A DNA stretch of 64,000 nt from a bacterium (lineage in GTDB: Bacteria > Oederibacteriota > CAKKQC01): positions 15,153 to 79,152 of the forward strand of contig CAKKQC010000063.1 of the NCBI GenBank assembly GCA_919901855.1, written 5' to 3'. Below are positions 18,623-26,205 of the stretch, one piece after another. The notes below the pieces were generated by a model. The model was not told the origin of the DNA. It saw nothing but the letters and a program-made list of their open reading frames with translations, and searched no databases. Each line of letters starts with the position of its first letter. Position 1 is the stretch's first letter. The position numbers were made by a program, and so were the translations under genes.

Positions 18623-18707
18623 GTCGATTCCTCCCCCTCCGGCCGGCTCACCACCGGCTGGCACTAGCGGTAACGCGCGGGAGGCTCCGGGGGTTCCGAG
18701 GAGGGTT

Positions 18708-18842
18708 TCAGTCGCCCTGCCGGGCGGACAATCGGCGCGGGCGCGTCTTCCGCGGCGGCGGAAGCGGGATGATTCTGTCCAACGCGAACGCGATCGCGTA
18801 CGCGACGAGCAGTACGATCCCCCAGATCATGATCCCCTTCAT
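18708..18842 (-). CDS. 44-aa single-pass membrane protein
   Basis: Short unannotatable gene: ATG 18842 to TGA 18708. Begins MKGIMIWGIVLLVAYAIAFA, one clear transmembrane helix, and ends in a strongly basic tail (PPPRKTRPRRLSARQGD), so N-out/C-in topology is expected. It starts eight bases after the stop of the 88-aa membrane protein gene. No homologue recognised. The hydrophobic helix with a positive tail is the reason for believing it is real. Confidence 0.55.
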   Translation of the reverse strand: MKGIMIWGIVLLVAYAIAFALDRIIPLPPPRKTRPRRLSARQGD

Positions 18843-18850
18843 CGGCACGG

Positions 18851-19117
18851 CTACTTCCTCCTCCTGCCCTTCGGCTCTGATCTACCGCCGCCTTCCAGTC
18901 CCCCGGCCTCGCCCACCCGTCCCAGGATCGAGAAACCGAGGATGGCAAGCAGAATGGCTATAAGCAGGGCTCCAACCAGGTGCTCGACACCCCAATCCTG
19001 CGCCGCAGACGGGAAGAACAGGCCGAGTAGCGCGGCCACCCCCATCGCCTTGGCCGCACCAATCAGAAGATCGGCCAGAGTCCTGTTCTGAAGACGCGTC
19101 AGATGCCTCAGGCTCAC
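18851..19117 (-). CDS. 88-aa two-pass membrane protein
   Basis: GTG start at 19117 gives MSLRHLTRLQNRTLADLLIG; two hydrophobic helices (about 16-36 and 46-66) and a charged Gly/Lys/Arg tail. The start is fixed by a perfect TATAAT box six bases upstream and the absence of a ribosome site; the longer open frame upstream runs through the promoter and the end of the S41 gene. Family unknown. Followed by the 44-aa membrane protein, so the two small proteins may act together in the membrane. Confidence 0.65.
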   Translation of the reverse strand: MSLRHLTRLQNRTLADLLIGAAKAMGVAALLGLFFPSAAQDWGVEHLVGALLIAILLAILGFSILGRVGEAGGLEGGGRSEPKGRRRK

Positions 19118-19123
19118 AACCAG

Positions 19124-19129
19124 ATTATA
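19124..19129 (-). promoter_or_regulatory. Consensus -10 box (leaderless) before the 88-aa gene
   Basis: TATAAT on the minus strand, six bases before the GTG at 19117. The TAA stop of the upstream S41-kinase gene lies inside this box, so the end of one gene doubles as the promoter of the next. No -35 consensus is seen. Confidence 0.6.
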
Positions 19130-21524
19130 CGCTCGATGTCCCGGCCGGTGGACGGGAAAGCCCGAAGTGGCGCTGGATGGCCTGTGCCGTCGCGCGGGCG
19201 CTGAGTTTCGTCGTGTCCAGTTGCAGCCAGGGCGCGGGGGCACGCCAGCCCTCCGGAGGCATCGACGAGCGGAAGCCGTAGCGCCGGATGATACTCTCGG
19301 AGAGCTTGAGGTCCCGCATCCCGGGTTTGTGGCGCAGCCGGTTCGCCGTCCGGCTCCGGCGCAGGCGCTCCCGGAGGCTGGCGTCGAGCCCGACCAGGAG
19401 CACGCGCGCGCCCCGCCGCCTGAACGGCCGGATGAACGCCGCGACCTGCCTCGTGCAGGTCGGATTGCCGAACACCCACGAGTAGGTCATCACGACCCCG
19501 GGAACTCCCGGGTCGGCCGCCGCCTCCTCGAGGATACGGCGGCGCGTCTCGAAGAGGAGCCGCCCGAAACGCTCGGTTCCGAACCCGAAGATCGAGGCCA
19601 GGGGATCGATGGTCATGTGGTTGTGGAGGAGCCGGTAGCCCGTGCGCCGGCACAGGTGCTGGCCGACGGTCATCTTCCCCACCACCGGCGGCCCGAAGAC
19701 GAGGATGAACGTCTTGCGCGGGCGGGGCGGCGGGGCCGGTTTCGCCGCGGTTCGCGCCAGCGCCGGGTCCGCGCCGATCTCGACGAGCGCCCGCTCGAGG
19801 AACTCGTCGCGGCCCTCCCGGACCCCGCGGATGGTCCGCTCCACCGGGACCGTGGGCCGGATCCCGATCAGATGGTGCCGGGACCCGTCGTGCTTGACCA
19901 CCCGCATGCCGGTAAAGTTGATCGTGTACCGGCCGGGGAGGCCCATCGTGTTGACGTTGCCGTTCGTCCCGGCCGTGGGCGCCCCCACGATCGGCCCCAG
20001 CTTGTACCCCTCAACGAATCCCATCAACGACTCCGCGTAGCTGATCGCCCGCGCGTCCGTGAGAAAGACGACCTTGCCCCGGATCCGCGGTCGCATGGGC
20101 CTCAAGTTCCACCCCTCGCATTCGTATCCCACGAGCCGCTCGCGGTCCGGGTGGATGATCCGGGGAATCCTCATCCATGCCCCGGCCTCGTCCTCCTTCC
20201 GGAGCAGGTGGTTGAGCACGGAGGTGACGCCCTTGTCCGGGTAGCCGCGCATGTCGAAGACGACCGCCCGCGCCGTGGCCAGGACCGGCATCTTCTTCCC
20301 GAGTTCCTCGTCCGAGAACTCGGGCAGGTTGACATAGAAGACGCCCGGGGCCAGCTCGGCGAACGGCGTCTTGGGCCCCGGATCCCACATCGCACTCTTC
20401 GTCGAAGTCCTTGGCGAGACGAATCGCAGGACCCGGCCCTCCCGGCTGACCGTAAGCCGGGCCTTCGTCCCATACATGCCGTAACCCAGTTTGTTCAGCG
20501 CAGAAACCTTGACCCACTGCGGGGAACCCGAGACCACGCTCTCCTCGTACGCGAGGATCCTCGTCGCCGGCTTGCCGTCGATCTCGAGGAGGATGTCGCC
20601 GGGCCTCAGCGGGCAGTCCTCCCAGACGAGATCGATCACGATCTTCCCCTCGATCCAATCCAGCCGGAACGGCGGGCATCCCCACCGGCCAGGCGTCCCC
20701 GGTCCCCCCACGCCACCGTGCCCGTCCCTCGTCTTCGCCACGAGCCGCTTCAGGAGCCTCTTGAAGTCCTCGCCGCCGCCGGTGTTGACGGCCTCCCGCA
20801 GGGTCCCGGACAGGACGGAGTCCCAATCGACTTTCACGATGTCGAAGTAGGGATAGAAGTGCTGGTACACGTTCCACGCAACGATGATGGAGGCCATCCG
20901 CACTTCCTGCCGGCTTGCTTCGAGATTGCGAGGGGGAATGCGCGCCAATTGCCGCTTGAGCGACCCGAGTGGAACCGGGGACGGCGAACTCCAAGTCCGG
21001 TTCCGCACGATGCGCAGGGCCAGCGGCACGCGGCACCAAAGCCCGGCACCAAGCGGCTCGATGGTCGCCTCCCCAAACCGCGGGACCTCCTTGAAACCCA
21101 CGGGCTTGTCGATGACGCGAGCCTTGCCGTCCCCAAAGACGACCCGGTTGACTCGGTTGGTTCGCAGGCTCCGGTATATCGGCCATCTCCTGTGATTGCA
21201 GTCGGTCACGCCAAGGTGCTGCCAGGAAGTGGTCCGGCCCGCCCCGAGGCCCGCCGGCGGAATCTCCGGCCTCTCCGGACGGCTTGGCCGCCCGGCGTAG
21301 AGGCGCACGGTCGGCGCGATCGGGAGGAACAGCTCCTCCAGCGTCCACTTCAACTCGCGGGCGTTGCCGGCGCGAAGCACCCGGCCCGCGGCGTGGACGA
21401 CGAACCGGTTCCAATCCATGGCCGCCGCCTCGTCGCTCGGATGGAAGTACCGGACGTAACCGTAAAGCCGCGCAAAGGCGCGCAAGGCATCGAGCCGCAT
21501 GCGAGTCGGACGTGAAGCGCTCAT
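19125..21524 (-). CDS. S41 (tail-specific-type) peptidase fused to a P-loop kinase-like domain
   Basis: 799 aa. Residues about 30-600 form an S41 protease: PDZ-like stretch CPLRPGDILLEIDGKPATR, strand FYVNLPEFSDEEL, DMRGYPDKGV, and the Ser-nucleophile region LTDARAISYAESLMG (Ser about 496) with VGAPTAGTNGNVN after it. From about 605 a separate P-loop domain begins: LVFGPPVVGKMTVGQHL, then LLHNHMTIDPL, typical of a shikimate kinase-like family in which Met normally replaces the Ser/Thr after GK. No signal peptide, so cytoplasmic, unusual for S41 enzymes. GGGAGG precedes the ATG. It follows the VapC gene by 22 bases. The fusion's function is unknown. Confidence 0.83.
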   Translation of the reverse strand: MSASRPTRMRLDALRAFARLYGYVRYFHPSDEAAAMDWNRFVVHAAGRVLRAGNARELKWTLEELFLPIAPTVRLYAGRPSRPERPEIPPAGLGAGRTTSWQHLGVTDCNHRRWPIYRSLRTNRVNRVVFGDGKARVIDKPVGFKEVPRFGEATIEPLGAGLWCRVPLALRIVRNRTWSSPSPVPLGSLKRQLARIPPRNLEASRQEVRMASIIVAWNVYQHFYPYFDIVKVDWDSVLSGTLREAVNTGGGEDFKRLLKRLVAKTRDGHGGVGGPGTPGRWGCPPFRLDWIEGKIVIDLVWEDCPLRPGDILLEIDGKPATRILAYEESVVSGSPQWVKVSALNKLGYGMYGTKARLTVSREGRVLRFVSPRTSTKSAMWDPGPKTPFAELAPGVFYVNLPEFSDEELGKKMPVLATARAVVFDMRGYPDKGVTSVLNHLLRKEDEAGAWMRIPRIIHPDRERLVGYECEGWNLRPMRPRIRGKVVFLTDARAISYAESLMGFVEGYKLGPIVGAPTAGTNGNVNTMGLPGRYTINFTGMRVVKHDGSRHHLIGIRPTVPVERTIRGVREGRDEFLERALVEIGADPALARTAAKPAPPPRPRKTFILVFGPPVVGKMTVGQHLCRRTGYRLLHNHMTIDPLASIFGFGTERFGRLLFETRRRILEEAAADPGVPGVVMTYSWVFGNPTCTRQVAAFIRPFRRRGARVLLVGLDASLRERLRRSRTANRLRHKPGMRDLKLSESIIRRYGFRSSMPPEGWRAPAPWLQLDTTKLSARATAQAIQRHFGLSRPPAGTSSV

Positions 21525-21546
21525 GGGAATCCTCCCTTTCGGCGCA

Positions 21547-21945
21547 CTAGGCAGGAAGGCGCTGCACCCAGGAGATCCCGTCGAACCCCGAATCGAAGGA
21601 CAGAATCCGGTCGACGGCGTTCGCTTTCATCAGGGCGAGGTGAACGGCATCCCGGGAAGAGAGGCTCTTGTGCCCCAGGACGAGATCCTTCGCCATGTAG
21701 ATGTGTCTCTCCTCCACGGGGAACACCTCGTCGACGATCGACCGGAGGGCGTCGAACGCCGGCTGGATGGCCTCGATACGACGGATCGCGGCATACCGGT
21801 GAAGTATCTCCTGGAAGACCTCGGCATCCGTCACCAGTCGTTCCTGGCTCGCGATGAGCGCTTCGACGGCCCGCTGAGCGTCTGCCTTATGCGGATGGGC
21901 CTCCCCCACCAGGTACATGGGTATGTTGGAGTCGACGAAGGTCAG
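21547..21945 (-). CDS. PIN-domain ribonuclease toxin (VapC-like), CTG start
   Basis: 132 aa from CTG 21945. PIN-domain acidic residues are seen: Asp in LTFVDSNIPMYL, Glu in TDAEVFQEIL and Asp in SSRDAVHLALM, plus the FDSGFDGI ending, consistent with a Mg-dependent tRNA or rRNA-cleaving toxin. The next in-frame ATG (MYLVGEA) would remove the first catalytic Asp, and no ATG, GTG or TTG lies upstream without running through the antitoxin. The CTG overlaps the antitoxin TGA as CTGA, so it is the best start, and a weak codon suits a toxin kept below its antitoxin. Pairs with the RHH gene. Confidence 0.85.
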   Translation of the reverse strand: MTFVDSNIPMYLVGEAHPHKADAQRAVEALIASQERLVTDAEVFQEILHRYAAIRRIEAIQPAFDALRSIVDEVFPVEERHIYMAKDLVLGHKSLSSRDAVHLALMKANAVDRILSFDSGFDGISWVQRLPA

Positions 21946-22199
21946 GAAGCCGCTCCGCGGGATCTGCCGCGCTCGATCTCGGATAGCATGCGGCCGATGT
22001 CCGCCGTGGGGAACGAGTGCCGCACCGCTGCCCGGAGCGCCGCCAGCTTGCGATCCGCGCCGTCCTCCGGCTGGTCGAGCGAGGCCTTGCGAATGGCCTC
22101 CCGGACCCACGTCGCCACGGTTACGCCCTTGACCTGCGCCAACCGTTTGAGCCGGTGCATGTCGGCCGGGGGTAGCAGAACCTGAAGCCTCTTGCTCAT
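21942..22199 (-). CDS. Ribbon-helix-helix antitoxin (VapB-like)
   Basis: 85 aa. N-terminal RHH pattern KRLQVLLPPADMHRLKRLAQ then VTVATWVREAIRKA, with a charged C-terminal tail (EIERGRSRG) that should wrap the toxin. Transcription signals are the best in the window: TTGACT, 17-base spacer, TAGGCT, six bases, ATG, with a perfect 16-base palindrome between the two hexamers. That fits autoregulation by the antitoxin or the toxin complex. Its stop overlaps the toxin start (CTGA). Directly follows the OPT-like permease gene, which stops at 22235. Confidence 0.85.
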   Translation of the reverse strand: MSKRLQVLLPPADMHRLKRLAQVKGVTVATWVREAIRKASLDQPEDGADRKLAALRAAVRHSFPTADIGRMLSEIERGRSRGAAS

Positions 22200-22205
22200 G
22201 GCCTT

Positions 22206-22234
22206 AGCCTACCTTACTCATGCCGATGAGTCAA
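22206..22234 (-). promoter_or_regulatory. vapBC promoter with palindromic operator in the spacer
   Basis: Minus strand: -35 TTGACT (22229-22234), 17-base spacer, -10 TAGGCT (22206-22211), then six bases to the ATG. The palindrome ACTCAT-CGGC-ATGAGT (22216-22231) overlaps the -35 and fills the spacer, the classic place for RHH autorepression. Sequence and symmetry are seen directly; binding is inferred. Confidence 0.7.
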
Positions 22235-24169
22235 CTACTGCGCTCCCAGCGCCGTGCCTTTCACGAGGGCCCAGACCGCGCGGACGGAGAGGACCAGCGC
22301 GCCCTGGCAGAAGACCCCGAGGACGAGCCCGCCGAAGAAGGGCTTCCACTTCTCGTAGGACTCGACGCCGCCGAGGCGCAGGAGCAGGGTCTTGAAGATC
22401 CAGGCGACGATGCCCGTGAAGACCCACATGTGGCAGCCGGCCCCGGGCGCGCGGCCCATGGCCGCGAGGATGAACCCGACCGGGTGCAGGAACCAGCCCA
22501 CGACGTTGTTGCGCAGGAAGATCAGCACCCCCATCGTGGCCATCCCCACCCCGAGCCAGGTCAGGCGCAGCCAGTCGGTCCCGAGCGGGGTGCGGACGGC
22601 CTCGCTGGCCCGGTCGAACGGCATCCGCATGTACCACTGGTAGTGCCAGACGCCGAACGTGTTCGCGCCCTTCCGGTACGCGAGCCACGCGGTGGCGAAC
22701 ATGCAGAGGAACGTGGCGAGCGCGACCGCGACGAGGACGAGCGTGAAGGTGCCGCGCGGGAAGCGGCCCTGCGTCCGCGTGCGCTCGGCGGTCATGGCAT
22801 TCCCGACCTGGCCGAGCGACGCCGTGCCGTAGACCCAGCAGGAGGCGAGCGCGAGCGCGGCCAGCGCCGCGGGGGCGAACCGCTTCGTGCCGCAGACGAT
22901 GACCGTAAGGTCCACCTGGTCCGTGGGCCACCCGACCTCGAACGACGATTCGGCCAGAATGCGGGCGGAACCGATGTAGCCGAGCGCCTGGGAGCCGAGC
23001 AGCACGAGCAGGCCGCCTGGCTGGCGCAGGCCCAGGAGGCCGAGCCAGACCACCAGCCCGGCCGAGGAGGCCAGGAACACGGCCACGGTCGCCCGGGGCG
23101 AGAGCCACGACCAGTCCTCGCCGGTCCCCTCCCAGGCCGCCTTCAGGTAGGCCCTGATCGTGTGGCGCCCGGCCCACAGCGAGAACAGGATGAGGGACAT
23201 GAAGGCCCCCGTGAGCTGGAGCGACCCCATGTCGCCGCTCGAGTAGAGGTCCCCGTGCTCGAGCTTGAACCCGGCGAGGTTCAGCCCGTAGTCGCGGAAC
23301 GAGATCAGGACGAAGAAGACGACCATCGAGATCACGATGTCGCGGTGGACGAAGTACAGGAGGCCGAGCAGGAAGAGGTTGAGGTCGGTCCTGATCCTGG
23401 GCAGCCCCTTGTACCACTCGACGCCCTCGGGCCCGCCGCCGAAGTACAGGTTCGCCTGCGGGAAGACGGGCACGAACTGCTGGAAGAGGTTCCAGAGCGG
23501 GACCGCGCAGGTGATCGCGACCCCGTACCAGAAGAGCCGGGACTTGAGGAAGCCCTTCGCCGCGCCCACGAGCACCTCGGCGTGCGGGAACGTCAGCCGG
23601 TCGTGCTCGATCCACTGCCGGGCCATGAGTCCCGCGAGCGAGATCATGAAGGCGGTCCAGACCACGGTGAAGGCGCTCCATGCGAGCGCGGGACGCAGCC
23701 ACATGCCCCATGGAATCGCGTGGCCGGAGGAGAGGCCGTTGTAGAACCCGGAGGCCCAGGGGTCCCCGGCCGGGCCCATCGCCCATCCCGGCAGGTAGGG
23801 AATGATGTTCTCCTTCCACCCGTTCTCGGGGGAGGCGAAGACCCAGGGCGAAGTCAGCAGCGGCATCTGGACCTCGACGTACGACCAGGTCGCGACCCAG
23901 CCCCCCATCAGGATGATGATGAAGCACCCGAAGGACTCCCCCAGCGTGACCGCGGGCGGGAGACCCCGTCGCTCGCGGAGGGCGTTGATCCCGCAGAGCG
24001 TAAGGAAGAAGGACGAGGCCGCGAACGGCAGCACTCCCCACGCGCCGGGGTTGTCGCCCTTGGCCACGAACACGAGCCAGGGGGCGGACACCGCCACCGC
24101 GGCGACCACGAGGAGCGAGAGGGTCGCGAGCAGGAGCCAGCGGCGGGGAGCGGAGCCGTTCGTCATCAT
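22235..24169 (-). CDS. OPT-like multi-pass permease (DUF6785 type), second copy
   Basis: 644 aa with roughly 14 hydrophobic segments. Resembles the DUF6785/DUF6784 group related to oligopeptide transporters: conserved FPHAEVLVGAAKGFLKSR, QFVPVFPQANLYFGGG, the WGMWLRPALAWSAF span and a C-terminal GRAPGAGCHMWVFTGIVAW segment with ILRLGG-type ending. Substrate unknown, peptide or siderophore-like compounds by analogy with OPT. The ATG comes one base after the stop of a paralogous permease gene (TGACATG). The pair probably forms one heteromeric transporter or two related ones. No ATPase domain. Confidence 0.78.
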   Translation of the reverse strand: MMTNGSAPRRWLLLATLSLLVVAAVAVSAPWLVFVAKGDNPGAWGVLPFAASSFFLTLCGINALRERRGLPPAVTLGESFGCFIIILMGGWVATWSYVEVQMPLLTSPWVFASPENGWKENIIPYLPGWAMGPAGDPWASGFYNGLSSGHAIPWGMWLRPALAWSAFTVVWTAFMISLAGLMARQWIEHDRLTFPHAEVLVGAAKGFLKSRLFWYGVAITCAVPLWNLFQQFVPVFPQANLYFGGGPEGVEWYKGLPRIRTDLNLFLLGLLYFVHRDIVISMVVFFVLISFRDYGLNLAGFKLEHGDLYSSGDMGSLQLTGAFMSLILFSLWAGRHTIRAYLKAAWEGTGEDWSWLSPRATVAVFLASSAGLVVWLGLLGLRQPGGLLVLLGSQALGYIGSARILAESSFEVGWPTDQVDLTVIVCGTKRFAPAALAALALASCWVYGTASLGQVGNAMTAERTRTQGRFPRGTFTLVLVAVALATFLCMFATAWLAYRKGANTFGVWHYQWYMRMPFDRASEAVRTPLGTDWLRLTWLGVGMATMGVLIFLRNNVVGWFLHPVGFILAAMGRAPGAGCHMWVFTGIVAWIFKTLLLRLGGVESYEKWKPFFGGLVLGVFCQGALVLSVRAVWALVKGTALGAQ

Positions 24170-24170
24170 G

Positions 24171-26204
24171 TCAGTAGAGCAGAGGCGTCACGGCTTTCGC
24201 CATGAGCGTGACCGCGATGGCGACCATGCCGATGAGCCCCATCCCGCAGGCGAATCCGGCGCCCAGGATGGGCGCGTACGCCTGCCATTTCTCGTTCCCG
24301 TACCGCTTCGCCATGCTCATGCCGATCAATGCCCCGATCATCATCGGAATCGAGTCGTGGGGCCACATCTGCAAAGACCCGACCATGCTGAAGAAGAAGA
24401 GCGTGGACATCCGCAACGCCGCGGTGGCCGCCCACAACAGGCCGGCGACCGCGAGCCCGAGCCCGATGAACTTGAGGTTGAGCACCTGGTGGATGAAGTA
24501 GGCCCGGGTCGGGCTCGCGGGGTCCGTGATCGAGAGCCAGATGTACTGGTTCTGGACGCCCAGCGGCCAGTAGGTCTGCGCGTACGGGTACGACTGCGAC
24601 GGAATCGGCCCGAGCTTCCAGATCAGGGACCAGTAGATCCACGAGAAGACGAAGGCGAGCACGGTCGTGAGCACGATGAGCTTCAGGTAGCTCGGGAACT
24701 TGGTCCGCGACATCTCGAGCGACTTGTAGGTCGAGGGCTCCCAGCCGCAATCGTAGAGCGGGACGGGCGCGAACCAGAGCGCGACGCCGCGGTACCCGGA
24801 GAGGAAGAACGTGAACTCGCGCAGGAACGGGAACGGGTTCCCCTGCGTCGAGCCCGTGATCCCGACCATGCGGGCCGTGATGAACGAGTTGAGCGGGCTC
24901 CAGATCAGCCCGAAGAACGCCGTGATCCATACCGGAAACTCGGGCACGAGCCACTTCACGACGCCCACGATGGCGAGCGTGCTCGCGGCCCAGAGGACCA
25001 GGCAGAGGGCGGGGTTGAAGTCGCCCCGGCCGGGAGGAGGCGGCGGCAGCCGGAACCGCGCGCTCCCGGACTCGGAGGCCTGCGACCCCCCCGCCTCGAG
25101 CCGCTCGCGGCGCTGCTTCGCCATCTGCCGGAAGAGCGCGACGATGCCCGCCCAGCCGAAGAACAACCCGGTGCCCATGCCGAAGCTGATCCAGAAGTTC
25201 CACGTGAGCGCGATCGAGGTCGGGATGTTCGAGTAGCCCGGCTTCCAGTCCGGGAGCATGTGGTTCCAGACCAGGAGGGGCGGGATCACGAGGCCGCCAA
25301 TCATGGAGCCCGCGAACTGCCCCCACGCGATATCCTTCGGCAGGACCATGCCCCAGATGTACCCCCCGAGGCCGGTGGACAGCCCGAAGAGGGCCCCGGG
25401 GAGGAACGCCTGGATGGCGCGAGTCAGGTCGATCCAGGGGATCGGGATGAGCAGGATCGGCTGGGGCGCGAGGATGCTCGTGATCGCGGGCACGCCGACG
25501 TAGATCGCGCCCCACGCGACCCCGATCATGGCCCCGATCGAGAAGACGCGCCAGCGCCAGCCCTCCTTCCCCGACGAGGATTCCGCCAGCGCCATCGTGC
25601 CCCCCACGCTGATATTGACGAGCGGGAACGGAAGCCGTTCGGCGTCCGAGACCGCGCGGAATAGGACGAACCCGAGGGTCACCGAGTTGACCCGGTAGAG
25701 GAGGCTCACGATCATGCCGATCAGGATCGGCTTGGCCCAGTCGTGGTGGAAGAAGGTCCGGAGCGCGTAGACGGGGGACGCGAGCGGCGGCACCACCCAG
25801 TCCGGGATCTTGGGCGCCAGGTTGGCCATCAACGGGTGCTGGATCAGGTACTGCTCCCATATGAACAGTCCGAACGACCCGCCGAACATCTGGAGCCCGC
25901 CGCCGAAGGCCCAGCTCACCCCGATCATGCCCGAGACGGCCCAGTAGATGAGCATGATCTCCTGCGGCCGGAGCTTGACGAAGGTCCGGCGGGCGACCTC
26001 GAGGAAGAGGATGAGGGTCACCCACTCGGCCGCGCCGCCGAGGCCGACGCCGGCGATGAGCCCCATGTAGATCGCGCCCGGGAGCATGACGAACCCGGCG
26101 AATAGCGCGGCGATGACGACGTTCCGGCTGAAGGCGTCCTCGTACTGGAGGTCCGCCGGGATCAGGTTGTGGTCTTCGGCGGCGGGCGGGGCGGCGGGTT
26201 TCAT
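24171..26204 (-). CDS. OPT-like multi-pass permease (DUF6784/6785 type), first copy
   Basis: 677 aa from ATG 26204 (MKPAAPPAAEDHNLIPADLQ), one base after the upstream stop (TGACATG). About 14-15 membrane spans; the central hydrophilic loop (QRRERLEAGGSQASESG...) and the pattern FPLVNISVGGTMALAES, VLPKDIAWGQFAGS and HQVLNLKFIGLG match the second member of the OPT-like pair and echo the FPHAEVL region of its neighbour. Function unknown; secondary transporter likely. A longer frame begins within the preceding gene and was rejected because the coupled start is cleaner. Confidence 0.8.
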   Translation of the reverse strand: MKPAAPPAAEDHNLIPADLQYEDAFSRNVVIAALFAGFVMLPGAIYMGLIAGVGLGGAAEWVTLILFLEVARRTFVKLRPQEIMLIYWAVSGMIGVSWAFGGGLQMFGGSFGLFIWEQYLIQHPLMANLAPKIPDWVVPPLASPVYALRTFFHHDWAKPILIGMIVSLLYRVNSVTLGFVLFRAVSDAERLPFPLVNISVGGTMALAESSSGKEGWRWRVFSIGAMIGVAWGAIYVGVPAITSILAPQPILLIPIPWIDLTRAIQAFLPGALFGLSTGLGGYIWGMVLPKDIAWGQFAGSMIGGLVIPPLLVWNHMLPDWKPGYSNIPTSIALTWNFWISFGMGTGLFFGWAGIVALFRQMAKQRRERLEAGGSQASESGSARFRLPPPPPGRGDFNPALCLVLWAASTLAIVGVVKWLVPEFPVWITAFFGLIWSPLNSFITARMVGITGSTQGNPFPFLREFTFFLSGYRGVALWFAPVPLYDCGWEPSTYKSLEMSRTKFPSYLKLIVLTTVLAFVFSWIYWSLIWKLGPIPSQSYPYAQTYWPLGVQNQYIWLSITDPASPTRAYFIHQVLNLKFIGLGLAVAGLLWAATAALRMSTLFFFSMVGSLQMWPHDSIPMMIGALIGMSMAKRYGNEKWQAYAPILGAGFACGMGLIGMVAIAVTLMAKAVTPLLY

Positions 26205-26205
26205 G

